64,000 bases of DNA from Pseudomonas frederiksbergensis (GCF_035751725.1 NZ_CP142104.1:620001-684000); one strand, 5' to 3'; shown: positions 9,513-21,114, counted from the stretch's first letter. Notes: generated by a model not told the origin, from the letters alone. A program made the numbers and translations.

Positions 9513-10814
9513 TTGTTCTTTGAGCGCCACGGTGGTGGTGAGCGGACTATTCTCGTTCACTTGGAAGGACAGGACCCTGAGGCGCGCGAAGATCCGCAGG
9601 AGTTTCAGGAATTGGCAATTTCGGCCGGCGCCGAGACCGTCGCGTTTTTCAACGTGCCGCGTCATCGGCCAACCGCCAAGTTCCTGATCGGCAGTGGCAA
9701 GGTCGAGGAGTTGCGCGACCTGGTCAAGGTCGAGCACATCGATCTGGTGATTTTCAATCACATCCTTACGCCCAGTCAGGAACGCAACCTCGAACGTGTC
9801 TTCGAGTGTCGCGTGATCGACCGCACCGGGCTGATTCTCGACATCTTCGCCCAGCGCGCGCGGACTCATGAAGGCAAGCTCCAGGTCGAACTGGCCCAGC
9901 TTGAGCACATGAGCACGCGACTGGTCCGCGGCTGGACTCACCTCGAGCGCCAGAAAGGCGGTATCGGCCTGCGCGGCCCGGGTGAAACCCAGCTGGAAAC
10001 CGACCGGCGCCTGCTGCGGGTTCGCCTGCGCCAGATCAAGGGGCGGCTGGAGAAGGTTCGCAGCCAGCGCGAGCAGTCGCGACGAGGCCGCAAGCGGGCC
10101 GACATCCCGACGGTTTCACTGGTGGGTTATACCAACGCGGGCAAATCGACCCTGTTCAACAACGTCACCCAGTCCGACGTCTATGCCGCCGACCAGTTGT
10201 TCGCCACGCTCGACCCGACCCTGCGCCGGCTCGACCTGAACGACCTCGGGCCGATCGTGCTGGCCGATACCGTGGGTTTCATCCGGCATTTGCCGCACAA
10301 GCTGGTCGAGGCTTTCCGAGCTACGCTCGAAGAGTCGAGCAACTCCGACCTGCTGCTGCATGTGATCGATGCCGCCGAACCGGATCGGATGCTGCAGATT
10401 GAACAGGTCATGGTGGTGCTGGGCGAGATCGGGGCCCAGGACTTGCCGATCCTCGAGGTATACAACAAACTCGATTTGCTCGAAGGGGTCGAGCCGCAGA
10501 TCCAGCGCGATGCCGATGGCAAGCCGCAACGGGTCTGGCTGTCGGCCCGTGATGGCAGCGGCCTGGACCTGCTCAAGCAGGCGGTGGCGGAGCTGCTGGG
10601 GGATGACTTGTTCGTCGGCACCTTGAAGCTGCCGCAGCGTTTTGCCCGGTTGCGTGCGCAGTTTTTCGAGTTGGGGGCGGTACAGAAAGAAGAACACGAC
10701 GAAGAAGGCATCTGCCTGCTGGCCGTTCGCCTGCCTCGATCGGAACTGAACCGATTGGTCAGTCGCGAAGGGCTGCAACCGATGGAATTCATCGAGCAAC
10801 ACACTTTGCAATAA
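9513..10814 (+). CDS. hflX: Ribosome-associated GTPase HflX
   Basis: 433-residue GTPase that binds 50S subunits and splits stalled ribosomes. The N-terminal HflX domain includes HVARG-like RARTHEGKLQVELAQLEHMSTRL and the GGIGLRGPGETQLETDRR loop. The G domain has G1 GYTNAGKSTLFN, G3 DTVGFI and G4 NKLD. The first codon is TTG at 9513 (FFERHGGGERTILVH follows), placed six bases after AGGAG; no ATG in frame fits better near the 5' end. It is 12 bases downstream of hfq in the same operon. Confidence 0.95.
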   Translation: MFFERHGGGERTILVHLEGQDPEAREDPQEFQELAISAGAETVAFFNVPRHRPTAKFLIGSGKVEELRDLVKVEHIDLVIFNHILTPSQERNLERVFECRVIDRTGLILDIFAQRARTHEGKLQVELAQLEHMSTRLVRGWTHLERQKGGIGLRGPGETQLETDRRLLRVRLRQIKGRLEKVRSQREQSRRGRKRADIPTVSLVGYTNAGKSTLFNNVTQSDVYAADQLFATLDPTLRRLDLNDLGPIVLADTVGFIRHLPHKLVEAFRATLEESSNSDLLLHVIDAAEPDRMLQIEQVMVVLGEIGAQDLPILEVYNKLDLLEGVEPQIQRDADGKPQRVWLSARDGSGLDLLKQAVAELLGDDLFVGTLKLPQRFARLRAQFFELGAVQKEEHDEEGICLLAVRLPRSELNRLVSREGLQPMEFIEQHTLQ

Positions 10815-10899
10815 AAGCCTGAGAAAGCTGTGTCAGGCATTCTGTAGCATTGGCCGGCGCGCCGTGGGTGCGTCTTTGCTTTATCAGATGGAGAGCGCT

Positions 10900-12075
10900 A
10901 TGGCTTGGAATGAGCCGGGTGGCAACTCGAATAACCAGGATCCCTGGGGCGGCAAGCGTCGTAACAACGGCGACCGCAAGGGACCACCGGATCTCGACGA
11001 GGCCTTCCGCAAGCTGCAGGAAAGCCTGAACGGTTTGTTCGGTGGTGGTAAGAAACGCGGTGACGATGGCGGCAGCCGTCCGGGCAAGGGCGGCGGTTTT
11101 GGCCTGCTCGGCATCGGTCTTGTCGTGCTCGCGGCTGTCTGGCTGTACAGCGCGGTTTATGTCGTGGACGAGCAGGAGCAGGCCGTGGTGCTGCGCTTCG
11201 GCAAGTACTACGAAACCGTCGGCCCGGGCCTGAACATCTATTTCCCGCCGATCGACCAGAAGTACATGGAGAACGTCACGCGTGAGCGTGCCTACACCAA
11301 GCAGGGCCAGATGCTGACCGAAGACGAGAACATCGTCGAAGTGCCGCTGACCGTGCAGTACAAGATCACCAACCTGCAGGACTTCGTGCTGAACGTCGAT
11401 CAGCCGGAAATCAGCCTGCAACATGCGACTGAAAGTGCGCTGCGCCATGTGGTGGGCTCCACCGCCATGGACCAGGTGCTGACTGAAGGTCGTGAGCTGA
11501 TGGCCAGCGAAATCAAGGAGCGCCTGCAACGGTTCCTCGATACCTATCGCACCGGTATCACCGTCACCCAGGTCAACGTCCAGAGCGCAGCGGCACCGCG
11601 CGAAGTACAGGAAGCCTTTGACGACGTGATCCGCGCCCGTGAAGACGAGCAGCGCTCGCGCAACCAGGCCGAAACCTACGCCAACGGCGTCGTGCCGGAA
11701 GCCCGTGGCCAGGCCCAGCGCATCATCGAGGATGCCAACGGCTACCGCGACGAAGTGGTTTCCCGTGCCAAGGGTGAGGCCGATCGCTTCACCAAGCTGG
11801 TCGCCGAGTATCGCAAGGCCCCTGAAGTGACCCGCCAGCGTCTGTACCTGGACACCATGCAGGAAGTCTTCAGCAACACCAGCAAGGTCCTCGTGACCGG
11901 GAACAAGAACGGCCAGAGCAATCTGCTGTACCTGCCCCTGGACAAGATGGTCGAAAGTGGTCGTAACACCGGCACGCCGCCAACCGGCGCGGCGGCGGCG
12001 GCCAGCAATGAAGCCAACGCCCGCGCGGCGGCGGACCTGCAGCAACAGCAAGCACGTACCAGGGAGAGTCGCTGA
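10900..12075 (+). CDS. hflK: FtsH protease modulator HflK
   Basis: 391-residue SPFH/prohibitin-family membrane protein that forms a large cage with HflC around the FtsH protease. It has a glycine-rich cytoplasmic N-terminus (MAWNEPGGNSNNQDPWGG and the following lysine/glycine stretch to about residue 65), one membrane segment at about 68-88, the SPFH domain (EQAVVLRFGKYYETVGPGLN), a long helical region and a Q/A-rich tail. I start at ATG 10900 behind GGAGAG; the ATG at 10888 would place the binding site inside the gene. Its stop overlaps the hflC start by one base. Confidence 0.95.
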   Translation: MAWNEPGGNSNNQDPWGGKRRNNGDRKGPPDLDEAFRKLQESLNGLFGGGKKRGDDGGSRPGKGGGFGLLGIGLVVLAAVWLYSAVYVVDEQEQAVVLRFGKYYETVGPGLNIYFPPIDQKYMENVTRERAYTKQGQMLTEDENIVEVPLTVQYKITNLQDFVLNVDQPEISLQHATESALRHVVGSTAMDQVLTEGRELMASEIKERLQRFLDTYRTGITVTQVNVQSAAAPREVQEAFDDVIRAREDEQRSRNQAETYANGVVPEARGQAQRIIEDANGYRDEVVSRAKGEADRFTKLVAEYRKAPEVTRQRLYLDTMQEVFSNTSKVLVTGNKNGQSNLLYLPLDKMVESGRNTGTPPTGAAAAASNEANARAAADLQQQQARTRESR

Positions 12076-12944
12076 TGAGCAATAAATCGCTGATCGCCCT
12101 TATTGTCGGTGTCGTCGTGGCGATCGCTGCCTGGAACTGTTTCTACATCGTGGCTCAGACCGAGCGCGCGGTGTTGCTGCAATTCGGTCGCGTGGTCCAG
12201 CCCGATGTCCAACCAGGGCTGCATGTGAAGGTGCCGTACGTTAACAAGGTGCGCAAGTTCGATGCCCGCCTGATGACGCTGGACGCACCGACGCAGCGCT
12301 TCCTGACGCTGGAAAAGAAAGCCGTGATGGTCGATGCCTACGCCAAGTGGCGCGTCAAGGATGCCGAGCGCTTCTACACCGCGACTTCCGGCCTCAAGCA
12401 GATCGCCGACGAGCGTCTGTCCCGTCGCCTGGAGTCGGGCCTGCGTGACCAGTTCGGTAAACGTACCCTGCATGAAGTGGTCTCCGGTGAGCGTGATGCG
12501 CTCATGGCCGATATCACTCGTTCGCTGAACGCGATGGCGGAAAAAGAGCTGGGTATCGAAGTGGTCGATGTCCGGGTCAAGGCCATCGACCTGCCGAAGG
12601 AAGTGAACCGCAGCGTGTTCGAGCGCATGAGCACCGAGCGTGAGCGTGAAGCTCGCGAGCACCGCGCCAAGGGTAACGAGCTGGCCGAAGGCATCCGTGC
12701 CGACGCCGATCGTCAACGCCGTGTGCTGCTGGCCGAGGCCTATCGTGAGTCGGAAGAGGTCCGCGGTGATGGTGATGCCCAGGCCGCTGCGATCTACGCC
12801 AAGGCCTACGGTCAGGATCAGGAGTTCTACGCGTTCTACCGTAGCCTGCGTGCCTACCGTGAAAGTTTCGCGAACAAATCCGACGTCCTGGTCCTCGACC
12901 CAAGCAGCGACTTTTTCCACTACCTGGAAAAGGCCAAGCCTTGA
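12075..12944 (+). CDS. hflC: FtsH protease modulator HflC
   Basis: 289-residue partner of HflK. One N-terminal membrane segment (about residues 5-25, LIALIVGVVVAIAAWNCFYIV), then the SPFH domain (TERAVLLQFGRVVQPDVQPGLHVKVPYVNKV) and a long helical region (about 160-250) rich in R and E. The start (ATG 12075) overlaps the hflK stop. A GC-rich inverted repeat at 12967-12993 and a T-tailed hairpin at 13030-13052 follow, closing the amiB-to-hflC transcription unit. Confidence 0.96.
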   Translation: MSNKSLIALIVGVVVAIAAWNCFYIVAQTERAVLLQFGRVVQPDVQPGLHVKVPYVNKVRKFDARLMTLDAPTQRFLTLEKKAVMVDAYAKWRVKDAERFYTATSGLKQIADERLSRRLESGLRDQFGKRTLHEVVSGERDALMADITRSLNAMAEKELGIEVVDVRVKAIDLPKEVNRSVFERMSTEREREAREHRAKGNELAEGIRADADRQRRVLLAEAYRESEEVRGDGDAQAAAIYAKAYGQDQEFYAFYRSLRAYRESFANKSDVLVLDPSSDFFHYLEKAKP

Positions 12945-12966
12945 TACATCGTTGACCTGAAGCACT

Positions 12967-12993
12967 CCGCCCGGCGGCTAAAACGTCGGGCGG
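12967..12993. other. GC-rich inverted repeat after hflC
   Basis: CCGCCCG at 12967-12973 pairs with CGGGCGG at 12987-12993 around a 13-base loop. There is no T run, so it may protect the 3' end of the hfl mRNA rather than terminate it. It lies 22 bases after the hflC stop. Confidence 0.45.
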
Positions 12994-13029
12994 GGTGATC
13001 CTTTGGGAAAACGTGTGTATGATGCGGCA

Positions 13030-13052
13030 GCCGGGAAATTCCCGGCTTTTTT
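13030..13052 (+). terminator. Rho-independent terminator downstream of hflC
   Basis: GCCGGG and CCCGGC pair around AAATT, with AA/TT able to extend the stem, followed by six T. It lies about 85 bases after hflC and about 215 bases before hisZ. It separates the hfl operon from hisZ-purA. Confidence 0.8.
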
Positions 13053-13266
13053 GCGTCTGCACGTTCGATTGTGGTTCATGCGTGCAGGCATCGGGTCGAA
13101 CGGCCCGACAGGTTTTTCGAGGAAAGTGCTTGGCGAGGCCGATCCAGGGCCATTCGTCACGTCGCCCTTGCGCGTTGTTTGCGGTTTTTCGCATGACGCG
13201 GGCATTTTCTGCTTCACTCAAGGCCAGCCCGAAAGCTGGCCGCCCGGACCATAGGGGAATGGCGTA
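13053..13266 (+). promoter_or_regulatory. hisZ leader region with a hairpin
   Basis: 214 bases without a recognisable gene. The clearest structure is GGCCAGC at 13222-13228 pairing with GCTGGCC at 13235-13241 around CCGAAA, 25 bases before the hisZ start. In many gamma-proteobacteria a small DUF2065 (YjeT) gene lies between hflC and hisZ/purA. The short open frames here (for example 13003-13254) do not look like it, having no N-terminal membrane helix of that type. I see no clear promoter. Confidence 0.5.
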
Positions 13267-15802
<2,536 letters not shown>

Positions 15803-15821
15803 TAAGTCATTGATGTAACAA

Positions 15822-15849
15822 ACAAAGGGCTCCTTAGGGAGCCCTTTGT
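15822..15849 (+). terminator. Terminator downstream of purA
   Basis: A 12-base stem, ACAAAGGGCTCC with GGAGCCCTTTGT, around TTAG, starting 20 bases after the purA stop. The tail is TTTGTCGTTTC, so the T run is interrupted, but the stem is strong. Confidence 0.8.
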
Positions 15850-15952
15850 CGTTTCTCCCTGGCGGACGGCATGACACTTGCTACGCATCTGCATTAAGGC
15901 ACCGCTTCTCCGAGTGCCATCAAATTAATGGCGTTTGGTAGAGGGATTTCAC

Positions 15953-17887
15953 GTGTCGGCCGTTCTCTCACTGTTACAAAGCCGTTTGTTGCGGCCTGTG
16001 TTCGTTACTCTCGGTATCGCCCTTTTGGTGCAGGTACTGGTCGCCGTTGCGCTGACCCGAAGCACGGTCACGGCGCTGGAGTCCGACCTGGGCTCGCGCC
16101 TGGGCGCCGACAGCCAGAAGTTGGCCGGTGAGTTGGAGCAGGCTGGTCGCGAAGTCACCTCCAGCCTTGACAGCTTGTCCGCCAGTACCCGCCAGCGCTT
16201 GACCGCAGGTTTGTCTTCGCGCCTGAAGGAGGAGCAGGCCCAGCTGCGTGCAACCCTGGAAAAAGACCTGAGGGATTCCGCCAATGATATGGCGCAGCTC
16301 CTGGCCTCCGTTGCGCCCCGCGCCATGTGGGACAGTGATGTACCGACCCTTTCCGAATTCGCCCGCCGGGCCCAGCGCAATCCCAATGTGCTGTTCGTCA
16401 TCTACGACGACGCCGCTGGAGAACACCTGACCCGCTACCTGAACCGGGAAAACCCGATCAACAAGGCCCTGCTGGAAAAAGGCAAGGGCGAGCGGGCCCT
16501 GGACAAAGTGTTGGATGCGGCGAAGAACGATCCATCGGTGTATTACCTCGAGGCCTCGATCAACCCCAACGGCGTGGAGATCGGCAAGGTGCTGATGGGC
16601 GTTTCCACCGCTTCAGTGGAGACCGACCTGAAGGCGCTTGACCAGCGCTTCTCCGCATTGATCGCCAGCAGCGATCAACTGGTGGGCGACAGCCTCAAGG
16701 GCGCGGCTGCCGACAGTGCCGCCGCGATGCGTGGCCGGCTGGGCTCGGCGCAGGCCACCGCCACCGAAATGCAGACCAATACCGCTGCGACCGTGCAGGA
16801 AGCTGCGGGGACGTTGCGCTGGCGCATCGGCCTGGGCCTGGCGTTGGTGGGGTTGGGCGTGTTGGTGTTGCTTGCCGTGGTGCTGGGGCGTCGGGTGGTC
16901 AATCGCCTGAAGCTGTTGATCGCGGCGATGAACGATCTGGCGGCGGGCGAGGGCGATTTGACCAAGCGCGTGCAGATCAACAGCAAGGACGAAATCGGCG
17001 ACATGGCCTCGGCGGTCAATCGCTTTGTGGATAAGTTGCAACCCATCGTGCGCGAGGCGGGGGACGTGGCTCAGCGTACCGGCCAGGAAATTGGCGCGAT
17101 GACGCTGCGCAACTCTGGTGCCGATGCGGCCGCCGGGATGCAGCGCGATGAAGTGGCGGAAAGCCTGCGTGCCCTGTCGCAGATGGCCGATGAGGCGCAG
17201 TCGGAAAGCCAGGCGATGCAGGCAGCCTTGCAGCAAGTGGTCGAGATTCGTCAGGCCACTGATGAAACCACCCGCACGTCGGCCAAGGTCGGCAGTTTGA
17301 TTGAGGCGTTGGCCGGGCAGGTCGACACGGGGGCGAAAGTCATCGAGCGACTGGCCCAGCAGAGCGAGCAGATCGAAGTGGTGTTGACGGTGATCCACGG
17401 CATTGCCGAGCAGACCAACCTATTGGCCTTGAACGCGGCCATCGAGGCGGCACGGGCCGGGGAGACCGGGCGTGGGTTTGCGGTGGTAGCGGATGAGGTG
17501 CGGGCGCTGGCGAGCAAGACCCAGAGCTCTACGGGCGACATCCAGGCGCATATCGTGGCGTTGCAGCAAGGGGCGCGTGAAGCGGTGGCTGCCATTGGCC
17601 AGGCCGGGCGGCAGGCCAGCGAAGGTCTGTCGGTATTGCGTGACAGTGCGCGGCTGCAGCAGTCGGTGCAGGCATCAGTCGAACAGGTTCATGCGGCCAT
17701 CGGTTTGGCGACCCAGGCAGCAGCGCATCAGGCCCAAGGCGCGCAAGCGGTGCGTGGTCGGGTCGAGACCATTCATGCCCAGGCCGAAAAAGCTGCCCAG
17801 GCGGTGGTCGAGACTACGGCCAGTGGCAAGGTGCTGGATAACCTGGCGGCACAGTTGAAGGCCAGCCTGGGGCAGTTCAGGGCCTGA
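15953..17887 (+). CDS. Methyl-accepting chemotaxis protein
   Basis: 644-residue chemoreceptor. N-terminal membrane helix at about residues 10-32, periplasmic sensor region to about 286 with a largely helical, coiled-coil-like composition, second membrane helix at about 290-312 ([18 protein letters not shown]), HAMP (about 313-365), and a signalling hairpin whose tip is [19 protein letters not shown] at about residues 486-504. I start at GTG 15953 behind GAGGGA with six-base spacing; a TTG at 15935 would add six residues. The ligand is unknown. It is a stand-alone gene between purA and the convergent iron permease gene. Confidence 0.9.
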   Translation: MSAVLSLLQSRLLRPVFVTLGIALLVQVLVAVALTRSTVTALESDLGSRLGADSQKLAGELEQAGREVTSSLDSLSASTRQRLTAGLSSRLKEEQAQLRATLEKDLRDSANDMAQLLASVAPRAMWDSDVPTLSEFARRAQRNPNVLFVIYDDAAGEHLTRYLNRENPINKALLEKGKGERALDKVLDAAKNDPSVYYLEASINPNGVEIGKVLMGVSTASVETDLKALDQRFSALIASSDQLVGDSLKGAAADSAAAMRGRLGSAQATATEMQTNTAATVQEAAGTLRWRIGLGLALVGLGVLVLLAVVLGRRVVNRLKLLIAAMNDLAAGEGDLTKRVQINSKDEIGDMASAVNRFVDKLQPIVREAGDVAQRTGQEIGAMTLRNSGADAAAGMQRDEVAESLRALSQMADEAQSESQAMQAALQQVVEIRQATDETTRTSAKVGSLIEALAGQVDTGAKVIERLAQQSEQIEVVLTVIHGIAEQTNLLALNAAIEAARAGETGRGFAVVADEVRALASKTQSSTGDIQAHIVALQQGAREAVAAIGQAGRQASEGLSVLRDSARLQQSVQASVEQVHAAIGLATQAAAHQAQGAQAVRGRVETIHAQAEKAAQAVVETTASGKVLDNLAAQLKASLGQFRA

Positions 17888-17907
17888 TTCGAGATTCATG
17901 GCTGGCT

Positions 17908-17937
17908 CTTCGCGAGCTGGCTCGCTCCCACATTACT
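17908..17937. repeat. Degenerate REP element
   Basis: TCGCGAGC and GCTCGC with the terminal GCTCCCACA form an imperfect palindrome of the TGTGGGAGC repeat family. It sits between the convergent chemoreceptor and permease genes, followed by a second partial copy (GTGGGGGCGAG near 17943). Confidence 0.5.
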
Positions 17938-17973
17938 TTCCCCGTGGGGGCGAGTTGGCTCCCTGTAGCCCTC

Positions 17974-19539
17974 TCAGCGGCTCAGATACATCCGCGTCGT
18001 CAGCAAATAGACCGGCAACCCCGACACGACAATCAACAGCGCCGCATAAGGCGCTGCCGCCGCGAATTCCACATTCGAGGTATGTGCCCAAACCGCTGTC
18101 GCCAAGGTATTGAGTCCAGTCGGGCTCAGCAGCAGCGTGGCGGTCAACTCCTTCATCGCGTCCAGAAACACCAGGGCGAACGCGGCACCCAGCGCCGGGA
18201 AGATGATTGGCAGGGTCACCCGGCAAAACGCACTGAACGACGAAGCCCCCAGCGTCCGCGCCGCTTCTTCCAACTGCGGCGCGGCCTTGTTCAGCGCCGT
18301 ACGCACCGGGGCCTGGGCCAGTGGCAGGAACAGCAGCGCATAGGCAATCAGCAGCAGGCCGGAAGTCTGGTACAGCGCCGGCACATAGTGCAGGGCGAAA
18401 TACACCAGGCTCAGGGCAATCACCAATCCGGGAAGTGCGTGCAGCAAGTAGGGCAGGCGTTCGGCCCATGTCGCCAGCCGACCCTTGTGGCGCACCACCA
18501 GCAGTCCGACCGGCACTGCCAGCACGAGGCAGAGCGCGGCGCCGCCCAGCGAAAGTGCCAGGGATGACAGCAGCGCTTCGCCGATCTCACCCGCCGGGAA
18601 TGCCGCGGAAGTACCCACGGCCAGCCAATACGCCAGCATTCCCAGCGGGATGCCGCTGCCGATGATTGCCAGCGCCAGGCAATACAGTTGCCCCAGAAGC
18701 ATCCAGGCGCCGAGGTGTACGTGTTCGGCCTGGCGTGCTGCGCCTTGCCCGGTGCGAACATGACGGCCCTTGCCGCGTATTCGCAGTTCCAGCCACAACA
18801 GCGCCAGGCACAGCACCAGCAAGACCGCTGACAGCATGGCGGCGTTGGCATTGCTGAATTCCAGCTCGAACTGTTGATAGATCGCGGTGGTGAACGTCTG
18901 CAGGCCGATGATCGACAGTGCGCCGAACTCAACCAGCATGTGCAGGGCAATCAGCAGGGAACCGGCCAGGAGCGAAGGCCAGAGCAAGGGCAGGGTGACG
19001 CGAAAGAACACGCCCCAGCGGTTGTGCCCCAGGGTGCGGGCGGATTCTTCAAGGGATGGGTCGAGGTTGCGCAGCGTTGCGGCCACGGGGAGAAAGATCA
19101 GCGGGTATTTGGACAGGCTCATCACCAGGATTGCCCCGCCCAGCCCTTCGAACTGCGCGCTCAGGGATACCCAGGTGAAGCTGCTCACGAACGCCGGCAC
19201 TGCGAACGGCAAGCACAGAACAACGCCCCAGGCACGACGTCCCGGCAGATTGCTGCGCTCCAGCAGCCAGGCCAGTGACAGGCCGACGATGCCACAGGCC
19301 AGCGTGACGCCGGCCATCAGTGCCAACGTGTTGCGCAGCAAGCCAAATACATAAGGCCGCCACAACAAATGCAAGGCCTCCGCCCAGCCGGCCTGCCAAG
19401 CCTTTGTAGTCACGTAGAGCAGTGGCAGCAGGCTCAGCAGGACGAGCAGCAGCACTGGCAATATCAACCCGATCGACGGGCGCTTGCGCCGGGGAACGTA
19501 AGCCCCGGCTGCGGGAGAGGCGCTGAGCGACGGCGTCAT
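17974..19539 (-). CDS. Iron(III)-type ABC transporter permease (FbpB/HitB/SfuB family, fused two-domain)
   Basis: 521-residue permease with two tandem six-helix transport domains, the architecture of FbpB-type ferric permeases. Each half has an EAA loop: LEESARTLGHNRWGVFFRVTLP and LEEAARTLGASSFSAFCRVTLP, which contact the ATPase. The first helix begins at about residue 23 (SIGLILPVLLLVLLSLLPLLYV). The start overlaps the stop of the binding-protein gene by one base, so the two are co-transcribed. No ATPase gene follows; the next gene is the convergent chemoreceptor, so the ATPase must be encoded elsewhere. Confidence 0.9.
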   Translation of the reverse strand: MTPSLSASPAAGAYVPRRKRPSIGLILPVLLLVLLSLLPLLYVTTKAWQAGWAEALHLLWRPYVFGLLRNTLALMAGVTLACGIVGLSLAWLLERSNLPGRRAWGVVLCLPFAVPAFVSSFTWVSLSAQFEGLGGAILVMSLSKYPLIFLPVAATLRNLDPSLEESARTLGHNRWGVFFRVTLPLLWPSLLAGSLLIALHMLVEFGALSIIGLQTFTTAIYQQFELEFSNANAAMLSAVLLVLCLALLWLELRIRGKGRHVRTGQGAARQAEHVHLGAWMLLGQLYCLALAIIGSGIPLGMLAYWLAVGTSAAFPAGEIGEALLSSLALSLGGAALCLVLAVPVGLLVVRHKGRLATWAERLPYLLHALPGLVIALSLVYFALHYVPALYQTSGLLLIAYALLFLPLAQAPVRTALNKAAPQLEEAARTLGASSFSAFCRVTLPIIFPALGAAFALVFLDAMKELTATLLLSPTGLNTLATAVWAHTSNVEFAAAAPYAALLIVVSGLPVYLLTTRMYLSR

Positions 19540-20549
19540 CAGTTCAGGCCGACTTCGCGTTCCAGTTCCAAGGCTTCTTCGGCATTGCCGAGGTCGGCCG
19601 GAGTCACTTTGGGCGGCTCCAGTTCATTGAACGGCTTAAGGCCGCGATCCGAGGTCATGCCCTTGTGCAGCGGATACTCGGCGGACGTCTGGGTAATCAC
19701 CCGCTGGCCTTCTTCACTGGCCATGTAGGCAAGCAACTGTTGGGCTTCCTTGGGATGTTGACTGGATTTCAATGCGGCGGCGCTGGAGACGGTGACCAGA
19801 CCACCGGCATCGCCGCCGGTAAAGTAATGCAGTTTGGAATCGAGCTGTCCCTTCTCTCTCTGCAGGGCGAACCAGTAGTAATTGTTCACCAGGACTGTCG
19901 CCACTTCACCGTTCTCCACGGCTTTGAGGGCGACCATGTTGTTGCTGTAGACCTTGCCAAAGGCGCGCAGCCCGGTGAGCCATTCCTCGGCCGCTTCCTG
20001 ACCGTGCAATTTGATGATCGCCACCGCTTGTTCCTGGAACGCGCCGCTGGTCGGTACGAAGCCGACCTTGCCTTGCCATTGTGGCTGGGCGAAATCCAGG
20101 ACGGTTTTCGGCAGGTCCTTTTCATCGATCAGCTTGGGGTTGTAGGCGACCACGCGAACGCGAGCGGTCACGCCCATCCAGGTGCCGTTGTTGGCGACAT
20201 AGTCTTTGGGAAGCACGTTGAGGGTTGCATCGTCGATCTTCGCCAGCAGGCCTTGTTCGCCTAGCTTGTTCAGCGGCGGCGATTCCTCGGTGTAGATCAC
20301 ATCGGCGGGGGAGCGGTTGCCTTCTTCGACGACTTGGCTGGCGAGTTGGTTGCTGCTGCCCTTGCGCACATTGACGTGAATGCCGGTCTTGGCTTCGAAG
20401 GCCTTGGCCAATGCATCGCCGACTTCTTTGTGTTGGCCGTTGTAGAGGGTCAGTTCCACCTTGTCGGCGGCTTGGGTGAGGGGCGTTGCGAGGGTCAGGC
20501 CGAGCAGGGTGAAGGTCAGGGCGCGGCGCAGGGTGAATCGAAACATCAT
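19539..20549 (-). CDS. Iron(III) ABC transporter substrate-binding protein (FbpA/HitA family)
   Basis: 336-residue periplasmic binding protein. A signal peptide ends near residue 27 (PLTQA-ADK). It is followed by VELTLYNGQHKEVGDALAKAFE and a C-terminal lobe with the paired tyrosines NNYYWF that bind ferric iron in FbpA. Adjacent starts at 20549 and 20546 are equally good behind GAGGAA. An inverted repeat of Fur-box type (20593-20612) lies 44 bases upstream. It could also carry another trivalent or complexed metal; the iron assignment rests on the tyrosine pair and on the permease family. Confidence 0.9.
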   Translation of the reverse strand: MMFRFTLRRALTFTLLGLTLATPLTQAADKVELTLYNGQHKEVGDALAKAFEAKTGIHVNVRKGSSNQLASQVVEEGNRSPADVIYTEESPPLNKLGEQGLLAKIDDATLNVLPKDYVANNGTWMGVTARVRVVAYNPKLIDEKDLPKTVLDFAQPQWQGKVGFVPTSGAFQEQAVAIIKLHGQEAAEEWLTGLRAFGKVYSNNMVALKAVENGEVATVLVNNYYWFALQREKGQLDSKLHYFTGGDAGGLVTVSSAAALKSSQHPKEAQQLLAYMASEEGQRVITQTSAEYPLHKGMTSDRGLKPFNELEPPKVTPADLGNAEEALELEREVGLN

Positions 20550-20592
20550 TCGCGGGGTTCCTCACTGTCGTGTAGCAAAAACTTGTAACAAT

Positions 20593-20612
20593 GATAAACG
20601 ATATTGTTTCTC
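20593..20612 (-). promoter_or_regulatory. Fur-box-like palindrome upstream of the iron-binding-protein gene
   Basis: GATAAAC at 20593-20599 and GTTTCTC at 20606-20612 form an inverted repeat with one mismatch around GATATT. It is AT-rich in a GC-rich genome and starts 44 bases from the gene. It matches only about half of the 19-base Fur consensus by eye, so it is a candidate, not a certain site. Confidence 0.5.
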
Positions 20613-20666
20613 ATGTGCGTCCGAGTGTCTGACGCTTGTTGGGAGGGATTTCCGGATCCCGGAAAC

Positions 20667-20690
20667 GCAAAAACCCGCTTTCGCGGGTTT
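20667..20690 (-). terminator. Terminator of the left tRNA-Leu gene
   Basis: Read leftward: AAACCCGC-GAAA-GCGGGTTT followed by TTGCG. It lies about 38 bases past the tRNA 3' end. The same hairpin follows the second tRNA copy. Confidence 0.85.
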
Positions 20691-20727
20691 CTGTGAGGTT
20701 CAAGGCATATAACCTTGAAGCTTGAAT

Positions 20728-20814
20728 TGGTGCCCAGAAGAAGACTCGAACTTCCACGACCTTGCGGTCACCAGCACCTGAAGCTGGCGTGTCTACCAAT
20801 TTCACCATCTGGGC
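20728..20814 (-). tRNA. tRNA-Leu (anticodon CAG), copy 1
   Basis: 87 nucleotides with encoded CCA. Acceptor arms GCCCAGA and TTCTGGGC-type pair; D-loop region GGTGAAATTGGTAGACACGC; anticodon stem CCAGC/GCTGG with loop TTCAGGT, so the anticodon is CAG, reading CUG; long variable arm TGACCGCAAGGTCGT-type, class II; T-arm with GTTCGAGTC. It is identical over its whole length to the copy 264 bases to the right. Confidence 0.95.
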
Positions 20815-20848
20815 AGCATCTTCAGCGTTGCCGCTGTTGATGGGGCGC

Positions 20849-20877
20849 ACTATACGGAGCGCGTTTTGATCTGTAAA
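20849..20877 (-). promoter_or_regulatory. Sigma-70 promoter of tRNA-Leu copy 1
   Basis: Read leftward: TTTACA at 20877-20872, 17-base spacer, TATAGT at 20854-20849. It is located 35 bases before the mature 5' end, as expected for a short tRNA leader. The G+C-rich stretch after the -10 (GCGCCCC) resembles a stringent discriminator. Confidence 0.85.
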
Positions 20878-20929
20878 CCCCTGTTTTTATTTTGATAATT
20901 GCCAAACGCAATTACAGGGGTGCAAACGC

Positions 20930-20955
20930 AAAAAACCCGCTTTCGCGGGTTTTTT
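20930..20955 (-). terminator. Terminator of the right tRNA-Leu gene
   Basis: Read leftward: AAAAACCCGC-GAAA-GCGGGTTTTTTG, an eight-or-more-base stem with six T. It is the same hairpin sequence as after copy 1 but with a longer T run. Confidence 0.9.
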
Positions 20956-20991
20956 GTGAAGCTGGCAGGTTACTGACCTGCTGCTCGAAAT

Positions 20992-21078
20992 TGGTGCCCA
21001 GAAGAAGACTCGAACTTCCACGACCTTGCGGTCACCAGCACCTGAAGCTGGCGTGTCTACCAATTTCACCATCTGGGC
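20992..21078 (-). tRNA. tRNA-Leu (anticodon CAG), copy 2
   Basis: 87 nucleotides, base-for-base the same as copy 1, including the encoded CCA and the CAG anticodon. The flanks are similar but not identical, so this is an older duplication of promoter, gene and terminator, with the gene kept uniform by selection or conversion. Confidence 0.95.
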
Positions 21079-21114
21079 AACATCGGCAACGTGTGTACGT
21101 CGTCGATGGCGCGC

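Noticed and set aside
13003..13254. Short frames between hflC and hisZ as a gene
   Set aside because: They run through the terminator hairpin, have no recognisable protein pattern and overlap another open frame of equal quality.
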